A DNA stretch of 64,000 nt from Paenibacillus sp. 1_12 (GTDB lineage Bacteria; Bacillota; Bacilli; Paenibacillales; NBRC-103111). The DNA lies in contig NZ_FOTE01000006.1 of the NCBI RefSeq assembly GCF_900114475.1, forward strand, positions 346,351 to 410,350, in the 5' to 3' direction. The position numbers and the translations under genes were made by a program. A model generated the notes under the pieces. The model was not told the origin of the DNA. It worked only from the letters and a program-made list of their open reading frames with translations, and did not search any database. Positions 25,108-35,236 of the stretch are shown piece after piece (position 1 is the first letter of the stretch; each line of letters begins with the position of its first letter).

Positions 25108-25153
25108 CAAGCCCGGCAATTCTCTCCATATACAGGAGTGAATGCCGGGCTTG
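25108..25153 (+). terminator. Rho-independent terminator
   Basis: CAAGCCCGGCA pairs with TGCCGGGCTTG around a 24-base loop, downstream of the Nudix gene. Confidence 0.75.
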
Positions 25154-25201
25154 TCTGTTGTCGTTATTTTGAAAAGCCTTATGTATTAAGGGATTTCGAT
25201 A

Positions 25202-25275
25202 TGGGCCTTGAGGGACTCGAACCCCCGACCAATCGGTTATGAGCCGACCGCTCTAACCAACTGAGCTAAAGGCCC
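25202..25275 (-). tRNA. tRNA-Ile2 (CAT anticodon, lysidine type)
   Basis: 74 nt, no encoded CCA. Minus strand begins GGGCCTTTAGCTCAGTTGG; acceptor GGGCCTT/AAGGCCC, anticodon loop CTCATAA between GTCGG and CCGAT. The D-arm and body match the Bacillus tRNA-Ile that reads AUA after TilS converts C34 to lysidine, not the elongator tRNA-Met. Automated tools may label it Met. Confidence 0.85.
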
Positions 25276-25288
25276 AAAGTAATTTAAG

Positions 25289-25362
<74 letters not shown>

Positions 25363-25449
25363 ATAGTTAATGAGGCGTTTGCTCTCTTAGCGACGTTTCC
25401 TATTCTACAATAATTCTAAAACAAAAGTCAAGAACTATTTTAAAATTGT

Positions 25450-25614
25450 TTACAAGAGATAGCGTACACCGAAGCGGCCTTTTTGCGATCGGAACACTTC
25501 CACCTCCTGCGGACATTCGTAACCATATATCCACCAATCCTCTTCCATTCGTTTGGCTAAGCAGCCCGCCTGGAATTTACTTTCGTACAGCTTGACCCAA
25601 TATACCCAATTCAC
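25450..25614 (-). CDS. Small aromatic-rich hypothetical protein
   Basis: 54 residues from a GTG at 25614 with AGGGTGAT upstream. The sequence begins NWVYWVKLYESKFQAGCLAK and contains MEEDWWIYGYECPQEVEVFR; rich in Trp and Tyr, with a basic end (QKGRFGVRYLL). Strongly protein-like, too short for usual gene callers. Function unknown. Confidence 0.6.
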   Translation of the reverse strand: MNWVYWVKLYESKFQAGCLAKRMEEDWWIYGYECPQEVEVFRSQKGRFGVRYLL

Positions 25615-25715
25615 GATGATCACCCTATCTGAAATATTATAGCCTACTCGCTTGTAGCATAACCCAAATAGTTCATCCTTATCTCAGACAATGCTGCATG
25701 AGTTCAATTATAAGG

Positions 25716-25761
25716 CAAAAAGCCCTGATCCCCACTTGAACAGTGGTTATCAAGACTTTTT
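25716..25761 (-). terminator. Terminator of the RND operon
   Basis: AAAAAGcCcTGATccCCACT against AGTGGttATCAagaCTTTTT, 43 bases past the stop of the 641-aa gene. The A and T tracts allow function in both directions. Confidence 0.7.
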
Positions 25762-25803
25762 ATTCGTAACAAAAGATAGGAAAAAGCTCTATAAGTTCTA
25801 TAT

Positions 25804-27729
25804 CTATTGCTTGTAAACACCCAACAGACGTTTCGATTCTCCTGCAGGTGTCGTAAATGATTCATACAAACGGATCGTTAACGGACGGTCCAATTGCTCC
25901 GTCGTTGCATTAAAGATAAGGTTGTTTTCCCCGTTAACCAGACGATTCGGCCCAATAAAGCTGCCTGATACAGTACCGATTAAACGGTCTGCGGAATCAT
26001 ATAGCTCAAAGAGCAGCTTGGAAAAGCTGGCATCAACCTGAATTTGCTCCTGCCTTGTCAAATCAAGATTAAAGCGTGTTTTATAGGAATAGCCGTTATT
26101 GCCTGTACGATTATATATCGGTGAAATCGTCCAGTAAGTAACTTTGGCATCGAACGGATATATGCTGAATTTCTCTTCCTTTTCTGCCGGCTGAATTTCC
26201 ATACTATAAGCAGCGATGTTCGTTTTGTAAGGAGCCGCCTTCACCATATCGTTGATTTTCAATACCAGATCCTTACCGCTCTCGGACTGCGGCAAAGTGT
26301 ATGAGTAGCTTACAACCAAGCCTGAGTTAGGTAGAATCCTTTGAGTAGATACCGTTTGGCGGTTGCCGCTGTAGGTATAGCCGTCAGTGCTAAGAAGCTC
26401 AGTTTGAAATACTGGAACTGCCATTGGAATATCACTTCTATTAAAAATCTTAAACTTCGAAGTTACATTCTTGGAGCCTTCATCGGTATTGTCATTAATA
26501 TGAAACTCAACAACCGACACCTCAAGATTCGGATGAATCAGTTCACTTAAGGAATCGAAGGACATCGGATTGCCCAATTTGTAAGCAGGATAAGCAATTC
26601 TTGCAGACGTGCTTGGCAGCAATATATTAAGTCTTCCCACATTATACGTAACAACGTTTGGAACTCCGGTAGCGCTGGCTTGCGAAAATTTCTCCGGAGT
26701 CAATACGTTGATGCTAGAAAGAACGGTATCATTATTCGTGGAGATAGCAAAGTGGATATACTTTTGCTCTCTTGCTTCCAGAATAACTTCTCCTTGTTCA
26801 ACCTTTTTCCCGTAATACGATTGCGCTTGGGAGCTGTCCGATGCAGCATTTCCGGAAGCCGTGCCCTCAGCGGCCGATGCAGTCATTGCAGCACCAGCAA
26901 CATCTGCACTCTCGGTGGATCCAGCAGTGTCAGCGGCCGATGAAACAGGCACTTGTTGACCCGTAACAGCCGTTGTAGGTACAGCCGCGTCTTCAACCAC
27001 CTTCTGACCCTCAAATACTTTGGATGACGTCTTGCCGTCAATAATAAATTCAGGAAGGGTCTCGCGTTGATCTGTCGGATTCCTTACAAGCAGCTGCAGC
27101 ACTTGAATCGTGCCTTTGTCAGTTACTTCCTTATCTATGCTGACAGGGGTGTATTCAAGTGGTGAAGTCAACGAAGGAATTTTGAACGTTTCGCCCCATT
27201 TCTTCACTGAAGCAGGGTCCGTAATTTTCATATCGCTGCCCTTCCAGGATTGGCCGCTAATAGGGATAGCAAGAATTCGTGTTTCCGTTTTTGGATACAC
27301 ATAATAGTCCACATCTGTCCAATTGGCCTCCGAAAGTGTAACTGTATCTGTACGATCAATCACAGCCAAATAGCTCAATTCCGTCGTCGCCTTCGGTTGA
27401 ATGGAGCGCGGATTAGAGGCACTTGATTGCAGTATATATTCAACACCTTCTATTGTTTTAACACGAAGCTCGTATTCCGGAACCCTTGTAATGGCAGTTC
27501 CGGTATTTTTCATGCGTACGACTACACCCACACGAGTTCCACCGTCCACACGTTCGTTCAGAACGGTTTTAATATCTACACTTAAGCTGTTCGTCAATTG
27601 ATAGGTAACAGCAGTAGGTGTTCCTGATTTGGCTCCTGCCAATTCAGCGGCCATGGCCGAGTAGCTTGATGTCATAAGAGAGGATGTAATAAGGACGGAT
27701 ACTGCTGTTTTTTTCCAATTCATTTTCAC
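25804..27729 (-). CDS. Secreted repeat protein at the end of the RND exporter operon
   Basis: 641 residues, GTG start eight bases after GGAGG. It has a signal peptide (MNWKKTAVSVLITSSLMTSS..AMA) and no lipobox, LPxTG or membrane anchor. The body is a series of beta-sandwich-like units with the repeated wording VRMKNTGTAITRVPEYELRV / FKIFNRSDIPMAVPVFQTEL. A Ser/Ala/Thr-rich linker lies around residues 255-305. The same units occur in the 724-aa protein at 33041. It lies 24 bases after the adaptor gene, so it belongs to the operon; an extracytoplasmic partner of the pump is inferred. Confidence 0.75.
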   Translation of the reverse strand: MKMNWKKTAVSVLITSSLMTSSYSAMAAELAGAKSGTPTAVTYQLTNSLSVDIKTVLNERVDGGTRVGVVVRMKNTGTAITRVPEYELRVKTIEGVEYILQSSASNPRSIQPKATTELSYLAVIDRTDTVTLSEANWTDVDYYVYPKTETRILAIPISGQSWKGSDMKITDPASVKKWGETFKIPSLTSPLEYTPVSIDKEVTDKGTIQVLQLLVRNPTDQRETLPEFIIDGKTSSKVFEGQKVVEDAAVPTTAVTGQQVPVSSAADTAGSTESADVAGAAMTASAAEGTASGNAASDSSQAQSYYGKKVEQGEVILEAREQKYIHFAISTNNDTVLSSINVLTPEKFSQASATGVPNVVTYNVGRLNILLPSTSARIAYPAYKLGNPMSFDSLSELIHPNLEVSVVEFHINDNTDEGSKNVTSKFKIFNRSDIPMAVPVFQTELLSTDGYTYSGNRQTVSTQRILPNSGLVVSYSYTLPQSESGKDLVLKINDMVKAAPYKTNIAAYSMEIQPAEKEEKFSIYPFDAKVTYWTISPIYNRTGNNGYSYKTRFNLDLTRQEQIQVDASFSKLLFELYDSADRLIGTVSGSFIGPNRLVNGENNLIFNATTEQLDRPLTIRLYESFTTPAGESKRLLGVYKQ

Positions 27730-27753
27730 TTTTATTTCCTCCAGTTAGCCAGA

Positions 27754-29007
27754 TTATTTCGCTAGTTGTACTTTTTCCTTGTCTTTCAGTTGATTCTGAC
27801 CGGAAACGATCAATTGTTCGCCTTCTTTAATACCTGAAATGACTTCCTGAACAGTTTCATTCAGACGCCCAAGCTGTACTTTACGTTTCTCAGCAGTATC
27901 TCCAACGAGAATAAATACTGAAGTATCTCCACCTTCACGAACTACACTTAGTGTCGGAACGGTAACTACAATTTCGTCCTTCTCTTCAGTCAAAAGGATC
28001 TGCACCTTGTTACCAGGCTTAAGCTTGGTATCGGCATTCGCGATTTCAAGCTCTAAAGGATACGATTTAGACTGTGAGCTCATCACATCGGCCAAATAGC
28101 TGACCTTACCTTTCAGTTTTTCAGTTTTACCTGGTACATAGAAGGTCAATTCTGTCTTACCGCGAATCAGCTGTGCAGAAGCTTCCGTTAATTCAGCTTT
28201 TATCTTGATTGGGTCCAGCTGCTGCACCTGGGCTGCTTTAAAGCCTGCGGACAAGCTCATTCCCACTTCTACGGGCAGTTCTGTAAGCACACCGCTCACC
28301 GGCGCCTTCAGCTCCAGATTGTTGAGTGTACGATCTGCCTCGCGAATACTCAGATTAGACGATTCTACCTGGGTTTCTAGCTGGGACAAGGAATTTGTTG
28401 TTTCGATTGTGTTTAGCTTGTTCTTTGCACTTTCCAAATCCAGCTTCAGGTTATTTAACTGCGTTTCTGATTGATCTAACTGAAATTTCGTGAGCAGACC
28501 CAGATCATAATCATTGCGGGCTTTGCTGAAATTTTTCTCGGCATCCTTGACGGCTTGCTCGGTTTTCGTAACTGCATTGTGCAAATCGACCTTCGAATTA
28601 ACCAAATCCTCCTTGGCCTTTGTCAACTGCTGGCCCGCGCTTTTCACACCAAGCACACCTTTTTGCTTCTGCAGCTCAACATCCGTAGGATCAAGCTTTA
28701 CAAGAAGCTCACCTTTTTGGACCATATCTCCGCGTTTTTTATAAATCTCCTGAACATCGCCGCCAACTTTCGTGACGATATCCATCTGAACGGAGGATAC
28801 AACGTCCGCCACCTGCTCCAGAGGGGCCCCGATCGATTTTCTCTCTACCTTGGCTACCTTGACCGTTTTGATTGTGGATTCAGCGGCTGCCGGCTGCTGT
28901 GGAGACGCTGCAGGCTTCGTGCAGCCCGCCATGATCGCCGTGCTCAAGATAACGACTACTACTACTTTTGTGCTTTTTTTGACGGTATTGATCATTGTAA
29001 AGTTCAT
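27754..29007 (-). CDS. RND efflux adaptor lipoprotein (HlyD/MFP family)
   Basis: 417 residues. Lipoprotein signal VILSTAIMAGC with lipid-bearing Cys near residue 29. Then the standard adaptor order: half lipoyl motif (VGGDVQEIYKKRGDMVQKGE LLVKL), a long coiled-coil hairpin (about 115-235), the second lipoyl half (LELKAPVSGVLTELPVEVGM), beta-barrel, and membrane-proximal domain (VPTLSVVREGGDTSVFILVG). In Gram-negatives this links pump and outer-membrane channel; here it must sit on the outer face of the single membrane. It is 33 bases downstream of the pump gene. Confidence 0.88.
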   Translation of the reverse strand: MNFTMINTVKKSTKVVVVVILSTAIMAGCTKPAASPQQPAAAESTIKTVKVAKVERKSIGAPLEQVADVVSSVQMDIVTKVGGDVQEIYKKRGDMVQKGELLVKLDPTDVELQKQKGVLGVKSAGQQLTKAKEDLVNSKVDLHNAVTKTEQAVKDAEKNFSKARNDYDLGLLTKFQLDQSETQLNNLKLDLESAKNKLNTIETTNSLSQLETQVESSNLSIREADRTLNNLELKAPVSGVLTELPVEVGMSLSAGFKAAQVQQLDPIKIKAELTEASAQLIRGKTELTFYVPGKTEKLKGKVSYLADVMSSQSKSYPLELEIANADTKLKPGNKVQILLTEEKDEIVVTVPTLSVVREGGDTSVFILVGDTAEKRKVQLGRLNETVQEVISGIKEGEQLIVSGQNQLKDKEKVQLAK

Positions 29008-29040
29008 TGGCCAATTCTCCCTTTCAATATCTCTGTATGG

Positions 29041-32000
29041 TTAATGCGTTATCGATGCTGGTTTCACTTGTGCTTCATTGGCATTATGATCTTTCTTCTT
29101 GAACCAACGAGCCATTCTATCATTAAATCGAGCTAGCATGGCGTATATAATAGGAAAAATCAGCAAGGTAAGCAGCGTAGAAGTCGTCAAACCGCCGATA
29201 ACTACAACCGCAAGGCCTTTGGAAATAATCGTTCCCTTGGATAGCCCTATTCCAAGCGGCATCAAAGCAAGTATCGTCGCGCCTGCTGTCATGATGATAG
29301 GTCTAAGTCGGGTCGTTCCTGCTTCTATTAAAGAATCACGAACGCTATGACCGCTCTCCCGCAGCTGCTGCACCCGGTCTACAAGTACAATGGCATTCGT
29401 AACCACGACACCGATGAGCATCAGGAAGCCGATTAAGGAAGTAATATTAACGGATTCATGAGTGACAAAGAGTCCGAGCAGCCCCCCAATAGCGGCAAGC
29501 GGCAAGGAAAACAGAATCGCAAGCGGCGCACTCGCATTACCGAATGCCAATACCATAACCAGGTATACGATGAAGATCGAAGCTGCCATAGCGATAAACA
29601 TTTGCTGGAAGCTCGTTTGAATATCGTCGGTTACACCCTTGACCTCGGTTCTGACATCGCTTGGCAATTCAACAGTTTTGAGTGCTTCACTGATTTTGGC
29701 GCTGATTCCACCTTTGTCCGGGCTATCGATCTTGGCATTAACCTTCACGATTTGCTCTTCTTTCTCGCGGGTTATCGAGACCGGAGCATCAATTTGCTTG
29801 ATTTTTGCAATTTCATTCAGATTTACCGTTACGCCTGTAGCGGTTTTGATTGGAAACCTTCCAATCTTTTCAACTGAATCTTTGAAAGATTTATCAAGCA
29901 TAATCTTGGTTTTAAAGGTGGTATTATCAAATTTCAAATCTCCGATTTTTTCCTCGATCAGCCAACCGCGTACCGTATTCGTAATTTGTGCGGAGGATAA
30001 TCCATAAAGACGGGCTTTGTTTTGATCAACGTTAATCTCAACCTCTGTTTTGGATTCACTAAGTGTATCTTTAATTTCCAATAACTCAGGGAATTCTCTC
30101 ATTTTGGCTTTAACGCTTTCGGCTGCTGCCTTCAAGCTGTTCAGATCGTCCCCTTTAAGTGCGTAGGAGAAATCGGTATCGGATCCAGGAGGGCCTCCAG
30201 CGGACAATACAGAGCCATTGACTTCTGAGCCTTTAGGCAAGGTATATAGAATTTTGGCCTTAAATTCCTTTACAACGTCTTTGGCATTCGATGTTTGTGA
30301 AGCGGAAGCGAAAAACGATGACCGATACGCAATACGATCCGTTCCATTTCCGTTGTTATAGCCTATCAAGGATTCGAAATATTCAAAGGTCGGCTGGCCT
30401 TTGGCATCCTTGGAATCGCGGACCATCGCTTCGATTTCTTTGACCTTGGCATCCATCGTTTCAATCGTGGTTTCACGCGGCATTTTAATTGAAAATTGCA
30501 TGAGCTTATCCGATTCGCTCTCCGGCATGAACGATGTAGAGAGGAACGGTACTGTCGAGACAATGGTCACAATAAATAAAATAAAAGCAACAAACAACGT
30601 TTTCCAGCTATTTCCGAGCGACCAAATTAAAGTTTTCTTGTACAATCTGGAGAATGCACCCAGAGAGTCCGCTTCATCATGGGTTTTAATTTTACCGTTC
30701 ATGACCAATATCTTGGCTAGCATGGGGATAATCGTCAAAGCGACAATCAAAGAAGACATGAGCGCTACAGCCAGTGTAATGGCAAACGGACGGAATACTT
30801 CACCCAACACTCCGCTTACAAAGGCAATAGGACCAAAAACACCAACTGTGGTGATCGTAGACGATGTAATTGCAGAAGCTACCTGAGCTGTTGCCATTTT
30901 AATAACCGACTCATTGCGCTCCTGTGCTTTCTCCAACTCGCTGTATATATTCTCGATTACAACGATACTATCGTCAACGACCCGTCCTATGGCAATTGCC
31001 ATGCCTCCGAGTGTCATAATATTGAGGGAAATACCGAGTGGACCCATGAACAAGAGGGTTACGATGATAGATAGCGGAATCGACACGAGTACGATGAGTG
31101 TCATTCGTACATTTCTTAAGAAAAGTAAAATCATTAATGAGGCCAAAACAGCGCCCAATGCACCTTCCTGCACCATCCCATTAATCGAATGCTTGATATC
31201 TACAGCACTATTATAAATCGTATGAAAAACAATGTTCGGATATTGGGTTTTCCAAACAGCCATCAATTTGTCAGCAGCAGCACCAAATTCAACCGCGTTT
31301 GCGTTTTTGGTTTTGAACAAATTGACACCGATAGCGGGCTGCCCGTTTAGACGGGACAGAAAGGTAGCTTCATTAATAGCTTCGATCTTGGCAAGCTCCT
31401 TAAGCAGCAGCGTGTTACCGGAAGGTGTTGTGATCTTCATGTTTTCCAAATTATAGACGCTGTTCAAGTCACTTCTCACACGAACCATTTGCGTATTCCC
31501 GTTGAAGTCTACAGAGCCTGCTGGACTCGTCTGCAACGCGGCCTTAATGCTGCTAGATACCTGTTCGGGCGACATGCCATAATTGCCTATCGCGTTGGCA
31601 TCCATTTTCATTGTCAATACAGCTTCCTGATTTCCGATGGAATCTACGTGGTCAATCCCTTTGATGGATTCATAGCCAGGTAAAATAACATCCTTATACA
31701 CTTTATCCAGATCTTGCTGGCTCATTCCGTTCGTTCCGTAAACAGATATGTAATAGACAGGCTGTGAGGCGAAACCGAGGGTTTGCACTTTGGGTTTTTC
31801 CGATGATTGAGGAAGCTTGACATTGGATATTAAGCTTTCTACATCTTTTTTGACGTCATCCGGCTTCTTATCCTGCTCCAACTCAATCACAATGGTCGAA
31901 AAGTTATCACTTGAGGTAGAAGTCAAATTTTTGATTCCATCCATACTGGATATCGCTTTTTCCAGAGGCTTGGTGATGTCATCCAGAACATCCTTGGGGG

Positions 32001-32163
32001 GAGCTGTATATTGGGTATTGATTAGTACAACCGGAAACGAAATATCCGGAAAGCTCTCTACCTTCAAGGTAGTCGCTGTATAAATACCGCCTCCCAATAG
32101 CAGCAGCGTAATAATGATGACAGCGGTAATATTTTTCATTGAAAATTGGGTCAATTTATTCAT
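29041..32163 (-). CDS. RND (AcrB/SwrC-like) efflux permease
   Basis: 1040 residues with the RND plan: TM1 at residues 8-30, a large periplasmic-type loop, TM2-6 (about 330-480), TM7 with a second loop, TM8-12 (about 855-1015). The TM4 proton-relay Asp pair is present (IAIGRVVDDSIVVIENI). Duplicate porter-domain features such as YKDVILPGYESIKGIDHVDS are seen. The closest Gram-positive type is SwrC/YerP, which exports surfactin-like lipopeptides and toxic amphiphiles. First gene of a three-gene operon. Confidence 0.9.
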   Translation of the reverse strand: MNKLTQFSMKNITAVIIITLLLLGGGIYTATTLKVESFPDISFPVVLINTQYTAPPKDVLDDITKPLEKAISSMDGIKNLTSTSSDNFSTIVIELEQDKKPDDVKKDVESLISNVKLPQSSEKPKVQTLGFASQPVYYISVYGTNGMSQQDLDKVYKDVILPGYESIKGIDHVDSIGNQEAVLTMKMDANAIGNYGMSPEQVSSSIKAALQTSPAGSVDFNGNTQMVRVRSDLNSVYNLENMKITTPSGNTLLLKELAKIEAINEATFLSRLNGQPAIGVNLFKTKNANAVEFGAAADKLMAVWKTQYPNIVFHTIYNSAVDIKHSINGMVQEGALGAVLASLMILLFLRNVRMTLIVLVSIPLSIIVTLLFMGPLGISLNIMTLGGMAIAIGRVVDDSIVVIENIYSELEKAQERNESVIKMATAQVASAITSSTITTVGVFGPIAFVSGVLGEVFRPFAITLAVALMSSLIVALTIIPMLAKILVMNGKIKTHDEADSLGAFSRLYKKTLIWSLGNSWKTLFVAFILFIVTIVSTVPFLSTSFMPESESDKLMQFSIKMPRETTIETMDAKVKEIEAMVRDSKDAKGQPTFEYFESLIGYNNGNGTDRIAYRSSFFASASQTSNAKDVVKEFKAKILYTLPKGSEVNGSVLSAGGPPGSDTDFSYALKGDDLNSLKAAAESVKAKMREFPELLEIKDTLSESKTEVEINVDQNKARLYGLSSAQITNTVRGWLIEEKIGDLKFDNTTFKTKIMLDKSFKDSVEKIGRFPIKTATGVTVNLNEIAKIKQIDAPVSITREKEEQIVKVNAKIDSPDKGGISAKISEALKTVELPSDVRTEVKGVTDDIQTSFQQMFIAMAASIFIVYLVMVLAFGNASAPLAILFSLPLAAIGGLLGLFVTHESVNITSLIGFLMLIGVVVTNAIVLVDRVQQLRESGHSVRDSLIEAGTTRLRPIIMTAGATILALMPLGIGLSKGTIISKGLAVVVIGGLTTSTLLTLLIFPIIYAMLARFNDRMARWFKKKDHNANEAQVKPASITH

Positions 32164-32319
32164 TTCTCTACTCCTCCATATACATTGGCTGACTTCTTAG
32201 ACGTCACTGTTCCAGCTATCCCTTCATTTTTAAGCCCATATTTCATTAGTATAGCTCTGAGGCCTCATTATGTAAGGTGACAAATGTCATGAAATCAGTA
32301 CGTTATCCATACCCCCTAC

Positions 32320-32844
32320 CTATTCAAGATTCAAAAAAATCTGCTCACGCCGAACTTCCCATTCCTCCTCCAAGCCTTCCAAACGTGCCATCAGCATCTC
32401 ATGAAGGGCTTGCATTTCCAAAAAACGTCGTTTTGAAGCATAGAGGGAGGATTGCTCCGATTCCTCTACTTCAGCCAAATTTGAAAATGAATTCAAAGTT
32501 GATTCAATCATTTTCTGAATATTGCCTATCTTCATAATCATGATTTGGATGGTTGTCATACTGAAGTCATCGCTTATGTAATAATAATCTTTACGGTTGC
32601 TGCTGGTTGGCAGCTTGTGACACATCATATGCTTTTCCAGAGTCCGCGCCTGTACACTGATTGCCGCTTTCGTAACACCCAGATTTTCCGCTATCTCCTG
32701 TAGGCTCATCGGGCTTGACGCAAACAGCAATTGGGCAAAAATCTTGCCCACCAAAGGACTAAACCCTTCTGACTCAAAGGAGAGCGACATATGATTGCTT
32801 ATGTTTGTTTTTAATTCTTCAAAGGATAGTTGTGGCGATTTCAT
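32320..32844 (-). CDS. GbsR/MarR-type transcriptional regulator
   Basis: 174 residues. Winged helix: PLVGKIFAQLLFASSPMSLQ, EIAENLGVTKAAISVQARTL, then a wing with KLPTSSNRKDYYYISDDF; the helical C-terminus matches GbsR-type dimerisation. It lies 157 bases upstream of the RND pump gene in the same direction and is likely its local regulator. Palindromes occur both before its own start (32875-32890) and before the pump (TGACAAATGTCA near 32278). Confidence 0.82.
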   Translation of the reverse strand: MKSPQLSFEELKTNISNHMSLSFESEGFSPLVGKIFAQLLFASSPMSLQEIAENLGVTKAAISVQARTLEKHMMCHKLPTSSNRKDYYYISDDFSMTTIQIMIMKIGNIQKMIESTLNSFSNLAEVEESEQSSLYASKRRFLEMQALHEMLMARLEGLEEEWEVRREQIFLNLE

Positions 32845-32874
32845 AGCAATCTCCTTAAACCGTCGTTGATATCA

Positions 32875-32890
32875 TTAACAATGTTGTTAA
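32875..32890 (-). promoter_or_regulatory. Candidate operator of the GbsR-type gene
   Basis: TTAACAATGTTGTTAA: two 7-base arms around a 2-base centre, about 30 bases before the regulator start. Fits an autoregulatory MarR/GbsR site; unproven. Confidence 0.5.
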
Positions 32891-32962
32891 CGATAATAAC
32901 ACTAATTCCTTTTGAAAAAACTGTCAATAGATTTGAGAAAATTTAACAAATCATTCATAATT

Positions 32963-33023
32963 AAAAACCGAAAAACCGCCCATACCAGCCTGCTCTCATG
33001 CTGTTGGACGGTTCGGTTTTTTT
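32963..33023 (-). terminator. Terminator of the ABC exporter operon
   Basis: Minus strand: AACCGTCC, a 24-base loop, then GGGCGGTTTTTCGG; a second ACCG/CGGT pair extends the stem. Located 18 bases past the 724-aa gene stop. Confidence 0.75.
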
Positions 33024-33040
33024 ACACTCTTTAACCCCAG

Positions 33041-35215
33041 TTAATCCGTTGTTGTAAACCAATCGATCTTCTTGCTAGCTAACAGCTTTTTTTGTCCCTG
33101 AAATGAATCGTAAATGCTGAGCTTGTACGTCTTTAAGGTATCCAGACGGAAAATCAGTTCGGAATCACGCTCTGTAATCCGAAATTTCTCTTTTTTGCCC
33201 AGTCTGATCTTATCATCATTCACTGACGGATCTAAGGAAACTGCGCCAGCACCAGTACTGGAATCCGAGCTTTTGCCATCAAAATCCTTAAAATCAAATT
33301 CTTTCGTAAAAGTCTTATTGCCCTTCTCATCCTCAAAGCCGAAAATAAGCTTGCGTCCCTCGGTGTTCGCTTCGATCCGCAGGTTTTTGGTCAGCTCATA
33401 ATCAAAAGTGAGCCTGAGCTCATTACGGTCGAGCCACGTATTCACACCACCAATATGAAATGTGTACGGAAACAGATCGACTTTTTCGAAATCATCCTTC
33501 ACAGCAAAGCTCTCAGTAGGCAGCCAAAATGCTGCGGCATTGACATAAGCGTCCGGTTTGGCATCCTTCTCCGTATATTTGTCCTCAGTTGTGGCCTCAC
33601 CGATCATGACATGCATGTTCGTTGTCGGAAAACCTTTTGGCAATGTACTGGAAACAAATAACAGAGCGGAGCCCCCCGGACCTACTTTATTCTTGATCTC
33701 GGAGATAGCAGCAGGATAAACAGAGCCGTCTATCGTTTTAAATTGTGCAACAAGCTTGGAAACGTCTGTAGAACGCTTCTCCAGATTCGTTGCCTCAAGC
33801 TGAACGGTAAAGACGTCTGCCGTATCCCCTGTATAGGTAGTCACACTCATCACTTTATAGCTGGCGCTTCGGCCTACAATAGCTTTTTTGTACAATTCCC
33901 CAACATTGACGTAAGGCATATTGAGCAGTTCGGAGCTTTGAGCGAATTTTAACAGCTCCTCTTTCTCGGTTTCACTAGTTTTTTCCTCAAGTACGAGCTT
34001 AATCGTGGAAAACTCATACGTATAAGGCATTTTACCTATAAACTGAAAATTCGCTTCGCTCCCTTTGGGGAGCCCGATCATTTTGTCCGTCTTGATTAGC
34101 TTGGCATCTACTTTGACATTATCGTCCAGTAAATAATAGCCTACCAGATCCGGTATCGGCAGTGCCTCGACACCTTGATTAAGCAGCGTTAAATTTGCTG
34201 TCAAAATATCCTGATCTTCCCACGGCAGGCGTTGGAAGGAGTTCAGCTTGGAGGTGTACGTACCCGCCTTGTTCGTAAAATGATATTCCGTACCTGCATC
34301 TACGGTGTCGGGAGCAGACACATCAGGCAGTTGGAAGTACGCAATTGGCAGGTTAAGCTTTAAATCAGCCGCATTCTGAATAATAACGAGCTGCCAGCCT
34401 TCCGTGCTGACCGCAATTGGAACGGAGCCAGTTAATTCGATTTCTTTGTTAATCTGCGGATTAATCGACAAATCCTTTAAGCTTTTGGCATCCAATGGGT
34501 ACATATAACCTTCCGCTGTACGCAGCAAAAACTGATAGGCGGGCACAACCGCCGTGCGATTTCCCGTATTTTCCATGTTGATCACAACGGTAGGCGAGTA
34601 ATTTTTCTCATTTTTGGTCATAAGCACTTTTTTTATCGAGCCTTTAACCTCTGTGCCCGCCATGTTAATCGTATGGGATTGGTTCACTGGCGTGATCACC
34701 GAGTACCCGGCTGGAACCGCAACCTCCCCTAGCTTACGTTCAAAATTCGGCTGCGAGAAGTCCCATTTAATGACCTCAAATACAAGATCGCTAAGCTCGG
34801 TCGTTTCATTAACTGATGCGTAAAAGCTGATATCCTGTACCGATTGTGGTGTTATCCGGTTCTTATCCTTATCCTGCGGCAGCACCCTGACAGAGATTTG
34901 ATTGCCTGATTGTGTCCGCATCCGTACCCAATAGTCGATAAAAAGTAGATCATTGCTCGTATTATTATGGACACTCAAAGTAAAGGAAACCGTCTTGCCG
35001 CTTTGCTCCGCTAGCATCGTCACATTCTTCAGCTCGAAGTAGCTGCCTCCCTGAATAGCTACCTTACCGAGCGCAGGGGCCGATCCGGTAGTCAGTACGG
35101 CGCTGCTGGACGGCGGTGTTGTGCCGCTATCTGCCGCAAAGGCAGGAATAGCAGAACTTAAGGCCACAACGGCTGACAACAGCAGGATAGCGGTTGATTG
35201 TTTAATTATGATCAT
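33041..35215 (-). CDS. Secreted repeat protein at the end of the ABC exporter operon
   Basis: 724 residues from ATG 35215, behind AAGGAGGG. Signal peptide MIIIKQSTAILLLSAVVALSSA..AFA, no anchor. Built of several beta-sandwich-like units. The block at residues 214-240 (MENTGNRTAVVPAYQFLLRT then AEGYMYPL) aligns with residues 73-100 of the 641-aa protein (MKNTGTAITRVPEYELRVKT then IEGVEYIL). Both proteins end with a divergent module after a FPYTFHIGGVNTWLD / YPFDAKVTYWTISP segment. It is thus a paralogue serving the second exporter. Function unknown. Confidence 0.75.
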   Translation of the reverse strand: MIIIKQSTAILLLSAVVALSSAIPAFAADSGTTPPSSSAVLTTGSAPALGKVAIQGGSYFELKNVTMLAEQSGKTVSFTLSVHNNTSNDLLFIDYWVRMRTQSGNQISVRVLPQDKDKNRITPQSVQDISFYASVNETTELSDLVFEVIKWDFSQPNFERKLGEVAVPAGYSVITPVNQSHTINMAGTEVKGSIKKVLMTKNEKNYSPTVVINMENTGNRTAVVPAYQFLLRTAEGYMYPLDAKSLKDLSINPQINKEIELTGSVPIAVSTEGWQLVIIQNAADLKLNLPIAYFQLPDVSAPDTVDAGTEYHFTNKAGTYTSKLNSFQRLPWEDQDILTANLTLLNQGVEALPIPDLVGYYLLDDNVKVDAKLIKTDKMIGLPKGSEANFQFIGKMPYTYEFSTIKLVLEEKTSETEKEELLKFAQSSELLNMPYVNVGELYKKAIVGRSASYKVMSVTTYTGDTADVFTVQLEATNLEKRSTDVSKLVAQFKTIDGSVYPAAISEIKNKVGPGGSALLFVSSTLPKGFPTTNMHVMIGEATTEDKYTEKDAKPDAYVNAAAFWLPTESFAVKDDFEKVDLFPYTFHIGGVNTWLDRNELRLTFDYELTKNLRIEANTEGRKLIFGFEDEKGNKTFTKEFDFKDFDGKSSDSSTGAGAVSLDPSVNDDKIRLGKKEKFRITERDSELIFRLDTLKTYKLSIYDSFQGQKKLLASKKIDWFTTTD

Positions 35216-35236
35216 GATGGGGTTACCCTCCTTAGA

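Noticed and set aside
25202..25275. Reading the CAT-anticodon tRNA as elongator tRNA-Met
   Set aside because: Body and D-arm match the lysidine-type tRNA-Ile2 of Bacillus better than its elongator tRNA-Met.
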